From Cupriavidus basilensis (GTDB taxonomy: Bacteria > Pseudomonadota > Gammaproteobacteria > Burkholderiales > Burkholderiaceae), in contig NZ_CP062803.1 of NCBI RefSeq assembly GCF_008801925.2, forward strand, positions 1,798,001 to 1,862,000: 64,000 nucleotides of DNA. Reading direction: 5' to 3'. Positions 1 through 7,675 of the stretch are shown here, piece by piece. Below the pieces are notes generated by a model. The model was not told where the DNA came from, did not search any database, and saw nothing but the letters and a program-made list of their open reading frames with translations. The first letter of the stretch is position 1, and the number at the start of each line of letters is the position of its first letter. Position numbers and translations under genes: made by a program.

Positions 1-353
1 AGGACTACGTCCGCCGCACCATGAGCGGCGAGTTCGACGCGCAACTGGTCTACCGCAAACGCTTGCGCCGCACGCTCGAAGACTATCAGCGCAACGTGCC
101 GCCGCACGTGCGCGCGGCACGCATCGCGGACGAGTTCAACCGCAAGGAAGGGCGTCCGCTGCAATACCAGGACGGCGGCTGGATCAGCTATGTGATGACA
201 GTGGCCGGCCCCGAGCCGCTGGAAACCCGGCGCTCGCCCATCGACTACGACCACTATCTCACGCGCCAGCTGCAGCCGGTGGCCGACGCCATCCTGCCCT
301 TCCTGGGCGATGCGTTCGAGACGCTGGTGACGGGGCAGAAGGCCTTGTTTTGA
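1..353 (+). CDS. polB: DNA polymerase II, C-terminal end (5' truncated by window)
   Basis: This is the last ~116 codons of a family B DNA polymerase; the reading frame is open from base 3 and begins before the window. The tail contains LVYRKRLRR, YQRNVPPHVRAAR, GRPLQYQ, GPEPL and YLTRQLQPVAD, which match the C-terminus of E. coli DNA polymerase II as I remember it. That family is an SOS-induced, proofreading polymerase used in replication restart and lesion bypass. The TGA stop is at 351-353, and the next gene is convergent. Only the thumb/C-terminal part is visible, so integrity of the exonuclease and palm domains cannot be judged. Confidence 0.93.
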   Translation, partial: DYVRRTMSGEFDAQLVYRKRLRRTLEDYQRNVPPHVRAARIADEFNRKEGRPLQYQDGGWISYVMTVAGPEPLETRRSPIDYDHYLTRQLQPVADAILPFLGDAFETLVTGQKALF

Positions 354-506
354 CGGGGGCTCAGGCGTTGGCGTTTATCCAGCGCTGAGTCAACGTTAGA
401 GGTTCGCGAGCTTCAAGGGATGCAGGAATTGGCGTCGACGGCATAGACGGCATAGTCACGCAGTTTCTTTTGCTTTTACATTAGGACCGCGTGCCCATGT
501 CCGGTC

Positions 507-538
507 GCTTCCACGGCAGTGTGGACTGCCGTGGAAGC
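507..538. terminator. Perfect 14-bp hairpin between convergent genes
   Basis: Bases 507-520 (GCTTCCACGGCAGT) and 525-538 (ACTGCCGTGGAAGC) are exact reverse complements separated by the loop GTGG. The hairpin lies in the 236-base gap between the ends of polB (plus strand) and the LysE-family gene (minus strand). There is no T-run on either side, so it is not a classic intrinsic terminator. A bidirectional transcript-end stabiliser or a REP-like element are alternatives. Confidence 0.45.
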
Positions 539-589
539 AGGCGCCGCTATCTCTGCGAGGTGTCGCGCCGGCGTATTGGCAAGGTGCTG

Positions 590-1222
590 CTATTTCTTGG
601 ATTCGTATGCCATCCGCACCGCCAGACCTGTCAGAACGCTTCCCATCAGCCAACGCTGCACCAATAGCCACTGCGGGCGTCCTGACAGGAAGGTGGAGAT
701 CGATCCGGCCGTCACGATGATCAGTGCATTCACAGCGAGGCTGATCGAAATCTGAACGCCGCCGAGCGCCAGCGACTGGGTAAGAACACTGCCATGTCCT
801 TCCGTAATGAATTGGGGCAGCAGAGACAGATACATGACGGCGATTTTTGGATTCGCCAGGTTGGTGATAAACCCCATGCTGAAGAGCTTCCTTGGGGTAT
901 CGACCGGCAGGTCGCGCACTGCAAACGCGGACCGTCCGCCCGGTTTGACCGCTTGCCAGGCAAGATAGAGAAGGTACAAAGCGCCGCCAATGCGAAGCGT
1001 GTCGTATGCGTAAGGTACCGCAAATACGAAAGCCGTAATTCCGAATGCCGCGCACAGCATGTAGAACACAAAGCCCAGAGCAACGCCGCCCAATGAAATG
1101 AGGCCTGCGCGTCTGCCTTGGCAAATGGAGCGGGAAATCAGATAAATCATGTTCGGCCCCGGCGTTAAAACCATTCCCAAGGCCACAAGAGCGAACATCA
1201 GCAAGTGTGCAAAATCAGGCAT
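590..1222 (-). CDS. LysE/RhtB-family amino-acid exporter
   Basis: A 210-residue hydrophobic protein of LysE/RhtB size (~200-210 aa). The N-terminal signature TPGPNMIYLISRS and the glycine-rich second helix (GLISLGGVALGF) are typical, as is the NLANPK segment in the middle. Family members export amino acids or related small molecules from the cytoplasm; the substrate cannot be read from sequence. The ATG at 1222 is preferred over the upstream in-frame start because GGAG lies about 8 bases before it and the family begins near this point. It is a single gene, convergent with polB. Confidence 0.88.
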   Translation of the reverse strand: MPDFAHLLMFALVALGMVLTPGPNMIYLISRSICQGRRAGLISLGGVALGFVFYMLCAAFGITAFVFAVPYAYDTLRIGGALYLLYLAWQAVKPGGRSAFAVRDLPVDTPRKLFSMGFITNLANPKIAVMYLSLLPQFITEGHGSVLTQSLALGGVQISISLAVNALIIVTAGSISTFLSGRPQWLLVQRWLMGSVLTGLAVRMAYESKK

Positions 1223-1396
1223 AACCCATCTCCAAGGATAGTAGGTAATGCCCAGGCGCGCGGCGGCTAGCAACCTCACGCTCCCCGATAGTGCCCTATC
1301 TGTATGCGCCAGTCACATGAGTGCAGAAATCATAGCACAGGAGAAAATGCTTTAGGCCACGGGAAGAATCATTGGCAACGCGGGGGATACGCTCCT

Positions 1397-1894
1397 TCAG
1401 CTTGCGGATAGGTTTTGGCCCAGCCGTGCTGCTTCTATCGCGGCGATGTCGATCTTTTTCATGGTCATCATCGCGTCAAACGCGCGCCTGGCCACAGCAG
1501 GATCAGGGTCGGATATTGCCGCGGTGAGGGCGCGCGGGGTGATCTGCCATGACAAGCCCCAGCGGTCCTTGCACCAGCCGCATGCGCTTTCCTGGCCGCC
1601 ATTGCCGATGATTGCGTTCCATAAGCGGTCGGTTTCGGCCTGGTCGTCCGTCGCGATTTGAAAAGAGAATGCCTCGTTGTGCTTGAAATACGGGCCGCCG
1701 TTCAGGCCAAGGCAGGGGATGCCGGCGACGGTGAATTCAACCGTCAGGACATCGCCCTGCTTGCCGCCAGGATAGTCGCCCGGTGCGCGGTGGACGGCGC
1801 CGACTGCGCTGTCGGGGAACGTCTGCGCATAGAAGTTCGCGGCGTCAACGGCGCCACCTTCGTACCACAGGCAGATCGTGTTCTTGCTGGTCAT
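1397..1894 (-). CDS. VOC-family protein (PhnB / 3-demethylubiquinone-9 methyltransferase-like domain)
   Basis: A 165-residue protein starting NTICLWYEGGAVDAANFY, followed by a glyoxalase-type fold with GIPCLGLNGGPYFKHNEAFSF and CGWCKDRWGLSWQI. This pattern is usual for the small PhnB-like VOC proteins often labelled 3-demethylubiquinone-9 3-methyltransferase. No methyltransferase motif is present, so that label should not be taken as function; the role is unknown. The ATG at 1894 has GGAG about 6-9 bases upstream. It lies 64 bases downstream of the LysR gene on the same strand and may be co-transcribed with it. Confidence 0.82.
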   Translation of the reverse strand: MTSKNTICLWYEGGAVDAANFYAQTFPDSAVGAVHRAPGDYPGGKQGDVLTVEFTVAGIPCLGLNGGPYFKHNEAFSFQIATDDQAETDRLWNAIIGNGGQESACGWCKDRWGLSWQITPRALTAAISDPDPAVARRAFDAMMTMKKIDIAAIEAARLGQNLSAS

Positions 1895-1958
1895 TTCGCA
1901 TCTCCTGATAAGTTGGCCACCTGCATCCGCGCAGCAGCCGCAGTGACGTCGTGCGTGA

Positions 1959-2843
1959 CTATCTTGTGTGGGTTGCGTGATCTTCGAACGCCGAGACGAT
2001 GCCGTCAATCATTGCCGTGATGCGCGCGGTATGCCGAAGGTCTTGATGCGTGACGAGCCAGATTTCGTAGACCGCCCCACGTGCGGGTTCCGGCCATATC
2101 TGCACGAGGCCGTCGTGTTCAGCCAGATGTATCGGAAGTTCACCGATGCCGAGTCCGGCCTTTACCGCGGTGCGCAGCATGAGGCTGGAATTGAAGGTCG
2201 ATACGATGCGCCCCGCGTGTATCGGTTCGCCAGCAAGCGTCGGTGATCGATTCCCGGTCCAGTTTCCTTGATAGACGACAAGATCGTGGCCCGCGAAGGC
2301 GGAGCCAGCGGCGGGCTTGCCGTGCTGCTCGAGATAAGCACGCGATGCAAAGAGTCCCATGGGCCAGCGAGCCAGGCGCCGTGCGACAAGATCGGGATTT
2401 TCCGGCCTGACCGACCGGACTGCGATATCCGCTTCGCGCCTGGCCAGGTTTAGCATGCGCGTCGACGTATCCAGCAGGACGCGCACTTCGGGATGCGCAG
2501 CATGCAGGCGTTCGATGGCGGGAAGCAGGAATTGGAGCGCGATCAAGTCGGTGCTGGTGACTCTTACGTCCCCCGCAAGCCGTGTATCCGTGCCTTGAGT
2601 TCGTCTGACGAGTTCGTGTGCGGCGTGTTCCATTTTCTCCGCCGATCTCAGCGCGGCCTCGCCTGCGGCGGTCAACGCGTAACCGTCAGAGGTGCGCAGG
2701 AAGAGCGTTGCACGTAGGGCGTGTTCTAGCGCCGCGATCCGTCTGCCGACCGTCGCCTGATCAAGGTTGAGCGTCCTGGCCGCGCCACGGAGCGTCTTTT
2801 CGCGCTCCACCGCGAGAAACACTCGCGCGTCATCCCAGTTCAT
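1959..2843 (-). CDS. LysR-family transcriptional regulator
   Basis: 294 residues. An N-terminal winged helix-turn-helix (WDDARVFLAVEREKTLRGAARTL, then VGRRIAALE) is followed by a LysR substrate-binding domain with DVRVTSTDLIALQFLLPAI and ADIAVR. The start at 2843 is set by AGGAGG just upstream (2851-2856 on the complementary strand). It is transcribed away from the quinone oxidoreductase gene, the usual layout for a LysR regulator and its target. Two palindromes occupy the gap between them and are probably its binding sites (inference). Effector unknown. Confidence 0.9.
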   Translation of the reverse strand: MNWDDARVFLAVEREKTLRGAARTLNLDQATVGRRIAALEHALRATLFLRTSDGYALTAAGEAALRSAEKMEHAAHELVRRTQGTDTRLAGDVRVTSTDLIALQFLLPAIERLHAAHPEVRVLLDTSTRMLNLARREADIAVRSVRPENPDLVARRLARWPMGLFASRAYLEQHGKPAAGSAFAGHDLVVYQGNWTGNRSPTLAGEPIHAGRIVSTFNSSLMLRTAVKAGLGIGELPIHLAEHDGLVQIWPEPARGAVYEIWLVTHQDLRHTARITAMIDGIVSAFEDHATHTR

Positions 2844-2857
2844 CGTGCCGCCCTCCT

Positions 2858-2873
2858 GATGCAAATTTGCATC
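2858..2873. promoter_or_regulatory. 16-bp perfect palindrome next to LysR start
   Basis: GATGCAAATTTGCATC is an exact palindrome immediately upstream of the LysR gene's ribosome binding site. Its position fits an autoregulatory operator. Binding by the adjacent LysR protein is inferred only from location. Confidence 0.5.
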
Positions 2874-2880
2874 TGTCACC

Positions 2881-2904
2881 ATGAATAATGCTGCACATAT
2901 TCAT
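2881..2904. promoter_or_regulatory. Inverted repeat ATGAATA-N10-TATTCAT in divergent promoter
   Basis: Seven-base arms at 2881-2887 and 2898-2904 are exact reverse complements around a 10-base spacer. The site lies roughly midway between the divergent LysR and quinone oxidoreductase genes and is AT-rich compared with its surroundings. It is the more likely recognition or activation site for the target gene (inference). Confidence 0.5.
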
Positions 2905-2994
2905 CAGCGTCGAGGCCTAGACTGAACGCAAGAGTTCCTCGTTCAATGATCCGCCCGGATCCATCGAGCCTCATCTTTAGAAAGAGTGATATCC

Positions 2995-4026
2995 ATGTCT
3001 GCTTCAGCTTATCGTGTGCCGTCGTCCATGACAGCCATTGAGATCAAACAGCCCGGCGGTCCTGAGGTCCTGGTGCCGGCTACGCGCGCGGTGCCGATGC
3101 CGGCCGCCGATCAGGTTCTGGTCCGCATCCACGCAGCTGCCGTGAACGGTCCCGATGTTTTCCAGCGCAAAGGGCTCTATGATCCGCCCCCCGGTGCTTC
3201 CGACATTCCGGGGCTGGAAGTGGCAGGTCAGGTGGTTGCCGTTGGCTCCGACGTATCGCAATTCCGGATCGGCGAACTGGTGTGTGCATTGATTCCCGGT
3301 GGTGGTTACGCAGAATATGCGGTCGCGCACGCCTGCAACACGATGCATATCCCCAAAGGCCTGACGTTGGTGGAAGCCGGGGCCATGCCCGAAACGTTGA
3401 TGACGGTATGGCTGAACCTGTTCCAGCGCGGCAAGCTGGTTGCCGGCGAATCGGTGTTGATCCATGGCGGCGCGTCAGGTATCGGTACCACGGCGACCAT
3501 GCTGGCGAAGGCATTCGGCGCTGCGAAAATCGTCACGACAGTTGGCTCGCAGGCGCACCGGGAGGCCAGCCTGGCGCTAGGCGCAGACCTCGCAATAGAT
3601 TACCGCGAGGAAGATTTCGTCGCCGCGGCGAAGCGGTTTACCGATGGAAGAGGGGTCGACGTGATCCTCGACATCATTGCCGGCGACTACGTGGCTAGAA
3701 ACTATGACGCCGCAGCCATGGACGGACGGATCCTCCAGGTGGGCGTGATCAAGGGGCCGGCGAAGGATCTCAACATCGTGCCGATGTTGACGAAACGTCT
3801 GACGCATATGGGCTCGACATTGCGATCGCGCACGTCCGCGGACAAGGCGGCCATCATCCATGAACTAGAGCGGCAGGTCTGGCCGCACATCGAGAGCGGC
3901 AAGATCAAGCCGGTTGTCTACAAGACCTTTGCGCTTGCCGACGCTCGCGGCGCTCACGAACTGATCGATTCCGGCGCACACTTTGGAAAGATTGTCCTTA
4001 CGACAGGCGCCGATCTCATTGGCTGA
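2995..4026 (+). CDS. NAD(P)H quinone oxidoreductase, zinc-independent MDR family (PIG3-type)
   Basis: A 343-residue medium-chain dehydrogenase/reductase. The GroES-like half has VRIHAAAVNGPDVFQRKG and DIPGLEVAGQVVAVG; the Rossmann half has LIHGGASGIGTTA followed by GADLAIDYREEDF, the PIG3/TP53I3 pattern. Zinc-ligand cysteines of alcohol dehydrogenases are absent, consistent with NADPH-dependent quinone or enone reduction. The ATG at 2995 has a purine-rich AAAGAG upstream; a GTG at 2986 and an ATG at 3028 are alternatives. The divergent LysR gene is its probable regulator. It ends 68 bases from the convergent MATE gene. Confidence 0.9.
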   Translation: MSASAYRVPSSMTAIEIKQPGGPEVLVPATRAVPMPAADQVLVRIHAAAVNGPDVFQRKGLYDPPPGASDIPGLEVAGQVVAVGSDVSQFRIGELVCALIPGGGYAEYAVAHACNTMHIPKGLTLVEAGAMPETLMTVWLNLFQRGKLVAGESVLIHGGASGIGTTATMLAKAFGAAKIVTTVGSQAHREASLALGADLAIDYREEDFVAAAKRFTDGRGVDVILDIIAGDYVARNYDAAAMDGRILQVGVIKGPAKDLNIVPMLTKRLTHMGSTLRSRTSADKAAIIHELERQVWPHIESGKIKPVVYKTFALADARGAHELIDSGAHFGKIVLTTGADLIG

Positions 4027-4094
4027 ACATGGATCAAACTGCCGGCAGCCACACCGAGGCAGGATGCCGGGCACCGAAGTCCTGAAGTTCGACA

Positions 4095-5498
4095 TCAGGC
4101 CAGGCGGCTGGCCTCGATGCGCGGGAACACCCGCGCCAGCGTGGCCCCGCGCGCGGCCATGAACAGCAGCAGCGCCGCCCATAGGCCATCGTTGCCGAAC
4201 GGGCCGGCCAGCGTCAGCGCCGCCACCATGAACGCCGCGAACGACAAGGCCATCGAGTGCATCAGGTCGCGCGTGCTGGTGGCACCGATAAACACGCCAT
4301 CGAGCAGGAAGCCCCACACGGAAACCAGCGGCAGGGCGACCGCCCACGGCAGGTAGCGCACCGCTGCGTCGTGGACCGTGCGCTGGTCGGTCAGGCAGGC
4401 GATGATCCATTCTCCGGCGCCGGCATATACCAGGGAGAAGCACAGCGCGCCCACCGCACCCCAGATCATCGTGACCCGGACCGCGCGGCGGAAGGCGTGC
4501 CGGTCCCGGGTGCCGATGGCGGCGCCCACCAGCGCCTCGGCCGCATGCGCGAAGCCATCGAGCGCATACGCCATGAAGGTCTGGAAGTTGAGCAGCAGCG
4601 CGTTGGCCGCCAGGATCACGTCGCCTTGCCGGGCGCCCGCATGGGCGAACCAGCCGAAGCTGGCCACCAGGCACAGCGTGCGGATGAAGATGTCGCGGTT
4701 GAGGGCGACCAGCCGTTTCAGTTCGTGCGCATCGGCGACCACCGCCCAGCGCAGGGGCGCCAAGCCGTGTGGGCGCAGCCGCCAGAGCAGGGCGGCGCCC
4801 AGCACGAAGCCGCATGCATCGGCGGTGGCCGTGGCGGCGCCGATCCCCGCGATGCCCCAGTCGAACACATAGACGTAGAGCAGCACCGCGGCAATGTTCA
4901 CCGCGTTGATGAAGAGCTGGATGAGCAGGCCGAGCCGCACGTGCTGGCAGCCCAGCAGGTAGCCGAGCACCACGTAATTGCACAAGGCGAACGGCGCCGC
5001 CCAGATCCGCGCATGGCTGTAGACCCGCGCGTGGTGCTGGAGTGTGTCGCTGCCGCCGATCAGGCCAAGCGCGCCGTGGATCAAGGGCATCTGTACGGCC
5101 AGCACACCGAGCCCGATGACGGTGGCCAGCATCAGGGCGCGTACCAGCGTGGCGCGCAATGCCGCGCCGTCCTGGGCGCCGTAGGCTTGCGCAACGAGCC
5201 CGGTGGTACCCATGCGCAGGAACCCGAAGCCCCAGAACACAAAGCTGAAGAACAGGCCCCCGGCGGCTACGCCGCCCAGGTAGGCCGGGTCCGGCAGGTG
5301 GCCGGCAACCGCGGTATCGACCGCACCCAGGATCGGCTGGGTCAGGTTGGCCAGGATGATCGGGAATGCCAGCGCCAGCACGCGGCGGTGCCAGTGCGAA
5401 GCGGGGAGGGCCGGCGGCGCGCTGGAAACGCTGGCGCTGGCGGGTGACGCGGATGAAGCGGATGAAGCGGATGAGAGGGGACTGTCGGCGTCTGGCAC
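4095..5498 (-). CDS. MATE-family efflux transporter (DinF-like)
   Basis: 467 residues with about 12 hydrophobic segments. The start of the transport core, LALAFPIILANLTQPILGAVDTAVAGHL, is typical of DinF-branch MATE proteins, which export drugs or metabolites using an ion gradient. The N-terminal ~30 residues are a Ser/Ala-rich stretch encoded partly by 9-base repeats. The start is a GTG at 5498 without a clear ribosome binding site, so the true start may lie elsewhere in the low-complexity leader. It is 68 bases from the convergent oxidoreductase gene and does not overlap the following minus-strand operon. Confidence 0.87.
   Translation of the reverse strand: MPDADSPLSSASSASSASPASASVSSAPPALPASHWHRRVLALAFPIILANLTQPILGAVDTAVAGHLPDPAYLGGVAAGGLFFSFVFWGFGFLRMGTTGLVAQAYGAQDGAALRATLVRALMLATVIGLGVLAVQMPLIHGALGLIGGSDTLQHHARVYSHARIWAAPFALCNYVVLGYLLGCQHVRLGLLIQLFINAVNIAAVLLYVYVFDWGIAGIGAATATADACGFVLGAALLWRLRPHGLAPLRWAVVADAHELKRLVALNRDIFIRTLCLVASFGWFAHAGARQGDVILAANALLLNFQTFMAYALDGFAHAAEALVGAAIGTRDRHAFRRAVRVTMIWGAVGALCFSLVYAGAGEWIIACLTDQRTVHDAAVRYLPWAVALPLVSVWGFLLDGVFIGATSTRDLMHSMALSFAAFMVAALTLAGPFGNDGLWAALLLFMAARGATLARVFPRIEASRLA
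5449..5475. repeat. Three tandem 9-bp repeats in MATE gene 5' end
   Basis: GCGGATGAA occurs at 5449-5457 and 5458-5466, and GCGGATGAG at 5467-5475. They encode Ser-Ser-Ala units in the variable N-terminus of the MATE protein. Such repeats can change copy number by slippage without changing frame. Confidence 0.75.
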
Positions 5499-5593
5499 GT
5501 TGTGCAGCTACAGCTGGGTGTTTGGGATCGAGCGTCATTATGGTCGATCCACAGCACCGCTGCCTCGCCAGGGATCAGACGCGGGCGACCTTG

Positions 5594-6286
5594 TTAGCGT
5601 TGCGTCTCGCCCGCCCCGATGCCGCCGTGGTCCCGCGACCATCGGGCCGGGTCGGCCAGGAAACGCTGCAGTTCGTCAATGCCGCGGCTGTCCACGTTGC
5701 CGCTGCCACGCGCGGCTTGCAGGATGTCCTGCCAGTTCGCGAGGGAGTGGATCTTGGCCTGCCAGGGGGCGAGGGTGCTTTCGGTGGGGAACGTGCCGTA
5801 GTCAAACACCACGAAGATATCCGTCACCACGGCGCCGGCTGCCGCCAGCGCCTCGCAGAAGATCCGCTTGGAGCGCGCGGCGGCCATCATGTCGTCCACC
5901 AGCAGCACGCGGTCGCCGGCGTTGACGGCCCCCTCGATCTGCGAGGCGGGCCCCAGCCCCTTGGCTTCCTTGCGCACATAGAGCAGCGGGAGCGCCAGGG
6001 CATCGGCCATCCAGGCGCCGAATGCGATGCCGCTCGATTCGGCGCCGACCACGGCATCGATGCCGCCGAGCCGGTTGCGTTCCCGCAGCAGGGTCAAGCC
6101 GCGCTGGATCAGCGCCTTGCGCAGCAGGGGAAACGAGATCAGCCGGCGACAGTCGATATAGACCGGACTGGCCCAGCCGGAGGGCAGCCGGAACGGCTCG
6201 TCCGTGCGGAATTTCACGCAGCCGGCATCCAGCAGGGCCTGGCCTACCGACAATGACAGGTCGGGTTGAGGGCGTAGTTGAGACAT
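5594..6286 (-). CDS. Orotate phosphoribosyltransferase homologue with altered PRPP loop
   Basis: 230 residues, close to PyrE length. PyrE-like parts are FRLPSGWASPVYID (orotate side), VVGAESSGIAFG, and the catalytic flexible loop YVRKEAKGLG at about residues 103-112. The PRPP-binding motif is unusual: at about 128-140 it reads VLLVDDMMAAARSK, whereas PyrE proteins have VDD followed by TAGT. The two acidic residues (131, 132) remain, but the phosphate-binding Thr/Gly/Thr are Ala/Ala/Arg. It may therefore bind orotate without efficient phosphoribosyl transfer (inference). The start at 6286 has GGAG upstream. Last gene of a five-gene minus-strand cluster with dihydroorotate dehydrogenase genes. 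Confidence 0.85.
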   Translation of the reverse strand: MSQLRPQPDLSLSVGQALLDAGCVKFRTDEPFRLPSGWASPVYIDCRRLISFPLLRKALIQRGLTLLRERNRLGGIDAVVGAESSGIAFGAWMADALALPLLYVRKEAKGLGPASQIEGAVNAGDRVLLVDDMMAAARSKRIFCEALAAAGAVVTDIFVVFDYGTFPTESTLAPWQAKIHSLANWQDILQAARGSGNVDSRGIDELQRFLADPARWSRDHGGIGAGETQR

Positions 6287-6298
6287 GCGGGGCTCCAA

Positions 6299-6322
6299 TG
6301 CTTCAGTGCTTCAGTGCTTCAG
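6299..6322. repeat. Three tandem 8-bp repeats upstream of OPRT homologue
   Basis: TGCTTCAG is repeated three times without gaps (6299-6306, 6307-6314, 6315-6322) in the 56-base gap between the amidohydrolase stop and the OPRT homologue. It sits just upstream of the GGAG ribosome binding site. Copy-number change here would alter spacer length only. Confidence 0.7.
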
Positions 6323-6342
6323 TGTTTGTGCTCGGCCGCGGC

Positions 6343-7602
6343 TCAGAGGCTCGTGATGGTGTCGTCCAGCACCTGCACGCCAAGCAGGAAATCATCGATG
6401 TCCATGGCCTCGTCCGGGTTGTGCGAGCCGTGTTCGTTGCGCACGAAGAGCATGCCGGTGGGGATGCCGGCGTTGGCAAACAACGATGCGTCGTGCCCGG
6501 CGCCGCTTGGCACTTGCTCAACCGGGAGGTCACGTTGCCGGCATGCCTGCGTGAGCAGTTCACAGACCCTGCCGTCCATGGTGGCCGGGGCCGATTCGAT
6601 GCGGCGGTCGAACTCGAACCGCACGCCGCGGTCGCGCGAGATGGCCTTGCATTCCGTGCGCAGCAGTTGATAGAAGCCTTCCAGCGTTTCCACGCTCTTG
6701 CTGCGCGCCTCGAAGCTGAAGTTCACCATGCCGGGGATGCGGGAGATCGCATGCGCCTGCGGGCAGGTGCTGACCACGCCGGTGGTGACGACCAGGTCGA
6801 TGCCGCGCTCCAGCAGTACGCGCCAGTGCTCGTCCAGCCGCGTGATCAGCTCGGCCACGGCAAACATGGCGTCCTTGCGCAGCCACCGTGGCACCGCGCC
6901 GGAGTGGCCGGCCTCGCCGATGCACTGGATCCGGTTGTGCCGCACATTGCCGCGGATGCCGGGCACCACCGCCACCGGCAAGCCGCGCGCGACCATCACC
7001 GGGCCTTGCTCGATATGCAGTTCCAGGTAGGCATGGACCTTGGCTTTGTCCAGCAGCGGCGCCTGCGCGCGGATCGCCTCGACGTCGGCGCCGGCAGCTG
7101 CCATGCAGGCCGCCAGCGACGCGCCGGAATGCCGGTGCGCCAGCGCCAGGTCGTCGGCGCTGAGCTTGCCCAGCAGCGCGCCCGAACCCATGTACGCCTT
7201 GCCGAACCAGGCACTTTCCTCGCCCCGGAAGCCCACCACCTGCAGCGGCACGCGCGAGTGCCGGCCGGTGCGCTTTTGCCGGAGCTGGCAGAGCAGGCCA
7301 GCGACGATTCCCGCCAGCCCGTCGAAGTTGCCGCCTTGCGGGACGGAGTCCAGGTGGGAGCCGACCCACGTCGCAGCCGCGCCCGCGCCCGCGTCGGCTT
7401 GCGGCAGGCGGAAGACGAGATTGGCGGCGCGGTCGGCCTGCGCGTCCAGGCCGTGGCGCAGCGCGAAGTCCCGCAGGTAGGCGGCCGCCGCGGTCTCGCC
7501 CGCGCCGTAGCTGTCGCGGGTCACGCCAACGCCATCGGACGACAGTTCGCGTATGTCCTCGAAGAGCTGTTCGGCGACCGGCTTGAGTTCCAGAATTTCC
7601 AT
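6343..7602 (-). CDS. Zn-dependent N-carbamoyl-amino-acid / ureido-acid amidohydrolase (M20 family)
   Basis: 419 residues, the usual length for the hydantoinase/carbamoylase family of M20 metallohydrolases. Metal-binding signatures are GSHLDSVPQGGNFDGLAG (about residues 82-99), the Glu pair in GFRGEESAWFG, ELHIEQGPV and the C-terminal HGSHNPDE. The family hydrolyses N-carbamoyl amino acids, beta-ureidopropionate or allantoate to the free amine with CO2 and ammonia. Beside dihydroorotate dehydrogenase genes, N-carbamoyl-aspartate is the natural candidate substrate (inference). The ATG at 7602 has only a weak ribosome binding site; 73 bases separate it from the preceding gene. Confidence 0.88.
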   Translation of the reverse strand: MEILELKPVAEQLFEDIRELSSDGVGVTRDSYGAGETAAAAYLRDFALRHGLDAQADRAANLVFRLPQADAGAGAAATWVGSHLDSVPQGGNFDGLAGIVAGLLCQLRQKRTGRHSRVPLQVVGFRGEESAWFGKAYMGSGALLGKLSADDLALAHRHSGASLAACMAAAGADVEAIRAQAPLLDKAKVHAYLELHIEQGPVMVARGLPVAVVPGIRGNVRHNRIQCIGEAGHSGAVPRWLRKDAMFAVAELITRLDEHWRVLLERGIDLVVTTGVVSTCPQAHAISRIPGMVNFSFEARSKSVETLEGFYQLLRTECKAISRDRGVRFEFDRRIESAPATMDGRVCELLTQACRQRDLPVEQVPSGAGHDASLFANAGIPTGMLFVRNEHGSHNPDEAMDIDDFLLGVQVLDDTITSL

Positions 7603-7675
7603 GACACGTTTGTGGATCGTTGCAGTGACGCGCCAGCGGCATGCGCTGGCGCGAGTGGCTTTTTGCCGAGGGCGC

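Noticed and set aside
456..1124. Long frame on the minus strand overlapping the LysE gene
   Set aside because: Arg/Pro/Cys-rich with no membrane segments; an out-of-frame shadow of the LysE-family gene.
1397..1894. Ubiquinone methyltransferase
   Set aside because: The VOC/PhnB-like fold has no SAM-binding motif; the common label is historical.
4257..5447. 396-codon plus-strand frame opposite the MATE gene
   Set aside because: His/Gln/Arg-rich antisense shadow without any domain.
3865..5538. 557-codon minus-strand frame across the MATE gene
   Set aside because: Arg/Ala/Gly-rich low-complexity translation typical of high-GC shadows; the MATE frame has clear helices.
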